Position numbers and translations under genes: made by a program. From Acorus gramineus (taxonomy: Eukaryota; Streptophyta; Magnoliopsida; Acorales; Acoraceae), in NCBI GenBank assembly GCA_030737835.1, contig CM060854.1, positions 12,348,311 through 12,412,310 on the forward strand: 64,000 bases of DNA, in the 5' to 3' direction. The notes under the pieces are model-generated. The model did not search any database. It was not told the DNA's origin and was given only the letters and a program-made list of their open reading frames with translations. This document shows positions 60,166-64,000 of this stretch, one piece after another (position 1 is the first letter of the stretch; each line of letters opens with the position of its first letter).

Positions 60166-60850
60166 TATCCCAGCAGGAATATGTATATTATGATTAGCTT
60201 TCACCATCATAATAAAGAAGAAATTATTATTAGCTTTCACCATCATAATAAAGAAGAAATTATGGTTAGCTTTCACCATCATAATAAAGAGGATTTAAAG
60301 ATTAACCTCATTGACAAAGGTTCGCAGGCTATTAAGCCTCAAATACGTTGTAGTTACAGCAATATTGAGAGCATCAATTTTATATATTCTCGTTGTCAAA
60401 TAACGATTTGAAGAAAAATCATGTAACCCAACTCATTGAGTAGCATCATTGTCTGAAGCAAATTCTTTTTTTGTTATTTTTGCCATAGAAGTTGTGGTTA
60501 AGAATGATGAGATCATGATTTATTTAGTTGAAATCACAACAATAATAGAGTTTCTAAAACATCTCAAACCGTGATTAAAGGGAAAATATTTGCAAAACAA
60601 ATCCCTAACACAAGGACAATGATTGTTATTTATGTGGTGCTTAAAAAATATGGCCATGTACCTAATGTACAATCAGAATTTTGTCACTTATGTATTTATA
60701 TTTTATAATTTTCTTTGTTATCTGAAATGCATTTTCTTATTTTTCTATTTGTCCTATTATGTTGAGTTTAATATTAGTTAATTCAAATGTTAGTACTATT
60801 TTTGGTACTATAAATTTAATTAAAGGCTCCTAATACATAATGATGCTTTA
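60166..60850. other. Copia-internal stretch, mostly unrecognised
   Basis: The sequence is AT-rich. A triple 36-bp repeat lies at its left end. No gag or protease motif could be identified. Confidence 0.4.
60193..60295 (+). repeat. Three tandem 36-bp units
   Basis: TTAGCTTTCACCATCATAAT starts units at about 60194, 60230 and 60266. In one frame each unit encodes a peptide like SFHHHNKEEI. Confidence 0.8.
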
Positions 60851-63000
60851 AACAGTTGAAAATTCAATTACAAAGAACCAGAAGTTTCTTTTGTCTAGTA
60901 ATGAGGATGTTTTTATCACACGATTTGTGATCTATCATTATAATGAGACAATATTCCCGTTGGGGGAGGAAATCCGTCGCTTGAAGAATGACGTAAAATT
61001 TATTAAAAAACTTCATCCCTAAGAGAATTGAGCATCACTGCTAGATGCATTTACTCATATAGAAAAGTGACTAGGTCACATATTCAATTGTAAAAACTCC
61101 AATTCGGATTGGTGTTTTAATTGAAAAACTATCAGTATGCCAGCTAAATAATTCACAAAATATGCCTTAAGCAAGGAAGACCTATATGTTCAAAATATCA
61201 TTATGTTTCCTGAAAGAGAAAAATAATGCTCCAGAAGAGCCTGAAATACTTGTAAGATCCACATTATTAACTTTTGCATACGATAAAATCTTCGAAGAAG
61301 CACACGTCCCTGAAGTAACATGTCCCCGAAAGACAAATACATGGAAATGAGGAAATTTCATCAGTTATGCAAATACAAAAAGATCTTGTGGGATCACAAA
61401 CAAGTGATCATTGATGATATATTTTATTATAGCCGCTAAAATCATGATTTAGAATAATATTCAGCGTATGAATATAAGGAATGCCAGAAGCGTGACCGAT
61501 CGATCAATGCAAATGACAAAATTAATTCTCAGAAAGAGAAAGGCACAAGAAAAGATAAATAAAGAGGCTAATGGTCCCAAAGAGACCTCAATACAAGCAA
61601 CAGAAGCAATTGATCAATTTCATCTTTCTAAAAAAATAACTCTAGAAGAGGTAGTCCATGAGGAAGCACATGTAAACAATAATATCTCATTATATAATAA
61701 AGAAGAAAGATGGGATATAATAAAATCATTGTCAACAATGTATTTCATATATTGTTGTTTTTGCTATTATAAAAGATAATGAGGATCCAGAACCACAAAC
61801 CATTGTAAAATGTCGACGTAAAAATTATTGGCCAAATTGGAAAGAAGCAATACAGATAGAATTACACTCGCTAGCGAAATGTGAAATATTTGGACTTGTT
61901 GTCCGAACAATTGAAGATGTAAAGCCTGTATAATACAAGTGGATATTTGTAAGAAAGCCTAATGACAAAAAAATGACAATTTGAGATATAAAACATGTCT
62001 TGAGGGAAAAGGTTTATCACAATGACCTGGTATATAATGAAGAGACATTCTCTTGAAATGGATGCAATCACATTTTGATTTTTATTATTTGGTAGTCTTA
62101 GAAGGACTAGATATGTAGATAAAGCATACTTATACGGAACACTATATAGTGATATATATATATATATATTATGATCTTTGAAGGATTTAAAATACCTGAA
62201 GCATTTAAATTATCCTTAAGCATATATTCTATCAATTTACGAAGATCTTTACATGAGTTAAAGTAATCTGGGCACATATAGTATAATCGCCTCAGCGAAT
62301 ATTTATTGAAAGAAAGATATGATAACAATTTAATTTGTACTTGTATTTTTATGAAGAAATTAGAATCTGAAATTACAATATATGATCATTATTTAAATAT
62401 ACAAGAACTCTAGAAGAGCTTACAAAAATTGTTTCACACTTAAAGAAGAGTTTGAGATGAAAGACCTCGTCTTGGACTACAAATTGAATATTTATCAAGT
62501 GAAATTTTTATTATCCATCAGTCTACATTTATAGAAAAAGTTTTGAAGCATTATTATATGAATAAAGCTCATTCATTAAATTCCTTCATGTTTGTTCGAT
62601 CACTTGATGTAAAGAAAAATCATTTTCGTCTAAAAGAGAACAAAGAATAATAATCATATCTCAGTGCAATTGATAATTGCAAATGCTAGATTTAGCATTT
62701 TTTGTAAATTTATTGGTAAAATACAGTTTTGCGCCAACTAAAAGTCATTTGGAATGGCGTAAAGCATTTTTATTTCGTAAATCAGCATATATGGGTATAT
62801 TCTATTAAAAGGATTTACTAATGGTCAAAGATAGTCCAACATTTTAATTTTCTGTAGACAGTGCTGCATGTATTGCATAACTTAAAGGAAGTTTCATCAA
62901 AGATCTATTAACCAAAGAATTACCAACTTCGACGTTCAAGAAGCTAATGCAAAAATATTGGAATGTGTTAACTCAAATATCGTCATGCTAAACGGGGGGG
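60850..63000 (+). pseudogene. Ty1-copia pol relic (integrase end to RNase H end)
   Basis: Blocks in order across frames: FVIYHYNETIFPLGEE (late integrase), PKETSIQATEAIDQFH and PEE-type linker repeats, EDPEPQTIVKCRR, NYWPNWKEAIQIELHSLAKC, YKWIFVRKPNDKKMTI (start of RT), FEGFKIPEAFKLSLSIYSIN, LKQSGHIVYNRLSEYLLKE, TFIEKVLKHYYMNKAHSLN, VRSLDVKK, then ACIA, LKGSFIKDLLTKELPTSTFK at the C-terminus. Many stops and deletions occur and the catalytic YVDD block is not seen. This is the common plant TNT1-94-like copia type. Only a relic remains. Confidence 0.85.
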
Positions 63001-63207
63001 GGGGGAGTAATTTAATTCAAAAAATATGTATATTGTACTTTTTTTCCTTTGACCAGGTTTTCCTACTAGGTTTTTCTGGTAATATTTTAATAAAGCAGTA
63101 CAAAAACATGTACAAGTATTGTACTCTTTTTCCTTCGCTAAGTTTTTATCCCACAGGGTTTTTTTAGCAAGGTTTTAACAAGGAATATTTTTGTGTAATG
63201 GTCATCC

Positions 63208-63217
63208 AAGGGGGAGA
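63208..63217 (+). other. Polypurine tract of the copia element
   Basis: AAGGGGGAGA lies directly before the 3' LTR (GTTGTAAAATATATG). It marks plus-strand priming. The first T of the LTR seems to be lost here compared with the 5' LTR. Confidence 0.7.
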
Positions 63218-63555
63218 GTTGTAAAATATATGCATATGAATGAGCATATAAGTGTGGATGCATGTAAAATATATACATGCACCATATGAATGAGCATATG
63301 GTGCATGTATATATTATAATATCACCTTAATTGTCATCTATTAGAGTGTCAAAATTAATTGTAAATTCATGTATATTATAAATACATGAATGGTGTATTA
63401 TGATTGTTACCCCTATAAATTTAGGGTTTTGTCAAACATGAAATGTATGGAAAAAAAAAAAAGAGAAGTTCTGGAAAAACAATACTTTATCTTGTGCTTA
63501 AATCTCTCTTGTGTTTATTTTGTGTTTATATCTCTTTCCTTTTTATTTTATAACA
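63217..63555 (+). mobile_element. 3' LTR of the copia element, about 340 bp
   Basis: It begins GTTGTAAAATATATGC, contains ATACATGAATGGTG and the leader-like CTCTCTTGTGTTTATTTTG, and ends TATAACA before the ATTAT duplication. Confidence 0.8.
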
Positions 63556-63593
63556 ATTATTATAAAAAGTATGATGATGAAAATAACTCTTAC

Positions 63594-63665
63594 CATAGAA
63601 GTCATAAATTGCTTGGTTGAGTTAATGACTTCATCAATTTCATTATTTGCATCAACAACATGATC
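63594..63665 (-). pseudogene. N-terminal exon of the FAR1-like MULE protein
   Basis: After TTTTTTAG and before a GTAAGAG donor, 72 nt encode DHVVDANNEIDEVINSTKQF MTSM. This fits the segment that precedes the FAR1-like domain in plant MULE proteins (…vINSt..F.tS., then .F.sRDe.i.WA). The copia element sits in the intron between this exon and the FAR1-like domain at 45209. Confidence 0.55.
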
Positions 63666-64000
63666 CTAAAAAAGCTTAACGATCAGTGAGAACATTTATT
63701 TGATAAAGGAATGAGCATTTGGAATTTTCAAAATGAGTGAGAACTTAATTATTTCATACACACATTCAAATGCATATCAGACATAACATAAAAATTTTAA
63801 ACAAAACTCATACAATTTCATAAAAATAGAAAAACAATTACAACAAAATTCATCGAAGTTCAAATGTGCATGTGAGTTTAAATAAAAAGCTATTGTTATA
63901 AAAAAAAATGAGATGCATATAATCACTAAAATCATCAAACCTAGAAGAACCCTGGACAAGCTTTCATACCTCAAACCCTAAAAAAAAACCAAATCAAAGT
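63666..64000. other. AT-rich end of window
   Basis: It probably lies upstream of, or in an intron of, the MULE. No signal could be supported. Confidence 0.4.

Larger units (their letters stand above)
45254..63555 (+). mobile_element. Ty1-copia element, decayed and multiply nested
   Basis: It begins TGTTGTAAAATACATGC at 45254 and ends TATAACA at 63555, flanked by perfect ATTAT at 45249-45253 and 63556-63560. It lies in an intron of the MULE. The 5' LTR is broken by a gypsy-related LTR at 45431. The interior also holds the family-A copies at 47712, 51704 and 55694. Pol is recognisable at about 60850-63000. The gag region was not recognised. Confidence 0.8.
36903..63665 (-). mobile_element. FAR1/OTU-type MULE, host of nested insertions
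   Basis: The coding pieces at 63594-63665, 45209-44196, 41206-41102, 37932-37300 and 37268-36903 are collinear and give the domain order FAR1-like, DDE, SWIM-like, OTU. The gaps are filled exactly by a copia element (45254-63555, ATTAT duplications) and two solo LTRs. The terminal inverted repeats were not found, so the real ends lie outside these limits. Confidence 0.75.

Noticed and set aside
60193..60413. Small protein with three SFHHHNKEEI repeats
   Set aside because: It lies in decayed copia-internal sequence, and the repeat is 36 bp so the frame is kept by chance. No homologous protein is known to me.

Overview
The window is nuclear DNA of a flowering plant. It is AT-rich, holds one intron-containing plant gene relic (peroxin-4) and is otherwise filled with plant transposon families: MULEs with FAR1-like and OTU domains, Tourist-like MITEs, L1-type LINEs, Ty1-copia, and Ty3-gypsy with a tRNA-iMet primer site. 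The species cannot be named from the sequence. No tRNA, rRNA, CRISPR or bacterial-type operon was seen, and no gene here looks intact enough to be an ordinary functional host gene. Layout: 1-10.9 kb is AT-rich and holds small DNA transposons: a terminal-inverted-repeat (TIR) element with an internal 92-bp tandem array, a degenerate Mutator element, foldback elements and a head-to-tail Tourist-like pair. From 11.06 to 15.56 kb on the minus strand lies a multi-exon relic of PEX4, the peroxisomal ubiquitin-conjugating enzyme. Its first intron carries a LINE fragment, and it has lost its start codon, has a 4-nt deletion and has a nonsense codon. From 17.7 to 31.4 kb an old gypsy element (LTR, PBS, gag, protease, start of RT) lies between two diverged copies of a plant-mobile-domain gene fragment. 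It was later hit by two solo LTRs and by a 2.25-kb element with inverted repeats of about 0.95 kb. From 36.9 to 63.7 kb a decayed minus-strand MULE (FAR1-like domain, DDE transposase, SWIM-like region, OTU protease) has been split by a copia element (flanking duplication ATTAT) and by solo LTRs, and the copia element carries further insertions. The main event is a burst of one Ty3-gypsy family, probably Del/Tekay-like, called family A here. Eight independent insertions occur at 18556-21869(-), 25144-28626(-), 32907-36371(+), 37933-41101(+), 41207-44195(+), 47712-51112(-), 51704-54667(+) and 55694-60160(-). Each is flanked by its own perfect 5-bp target duplication. Seven are solo LTRs of 3.0-3.5 kb. 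The eighth keeps one LTR, the PBS and gag, and then runs by deletion into the end of its other LTR. Every family-A LTR has the same layout: TATA-like region, a palindrome (perfect in the younger copies), a 5' splice-site-like GGTAAGC, a copy-variable CpG-rich block, an acceptor-like CTTGCAG, a 36-nt (once 37-nt) candidate microexon, a GTGAGT donor, tandem G-quadruplex motifs, a second acceptor-like site and the TGACA end. A diverged relative at 45431 has the splice signals and the 36-nt unit but not the CpG-rich block. This LTR-borne leader with two introns and a microexon is the best candidate for something not previously described. It is inferred from sequence only.
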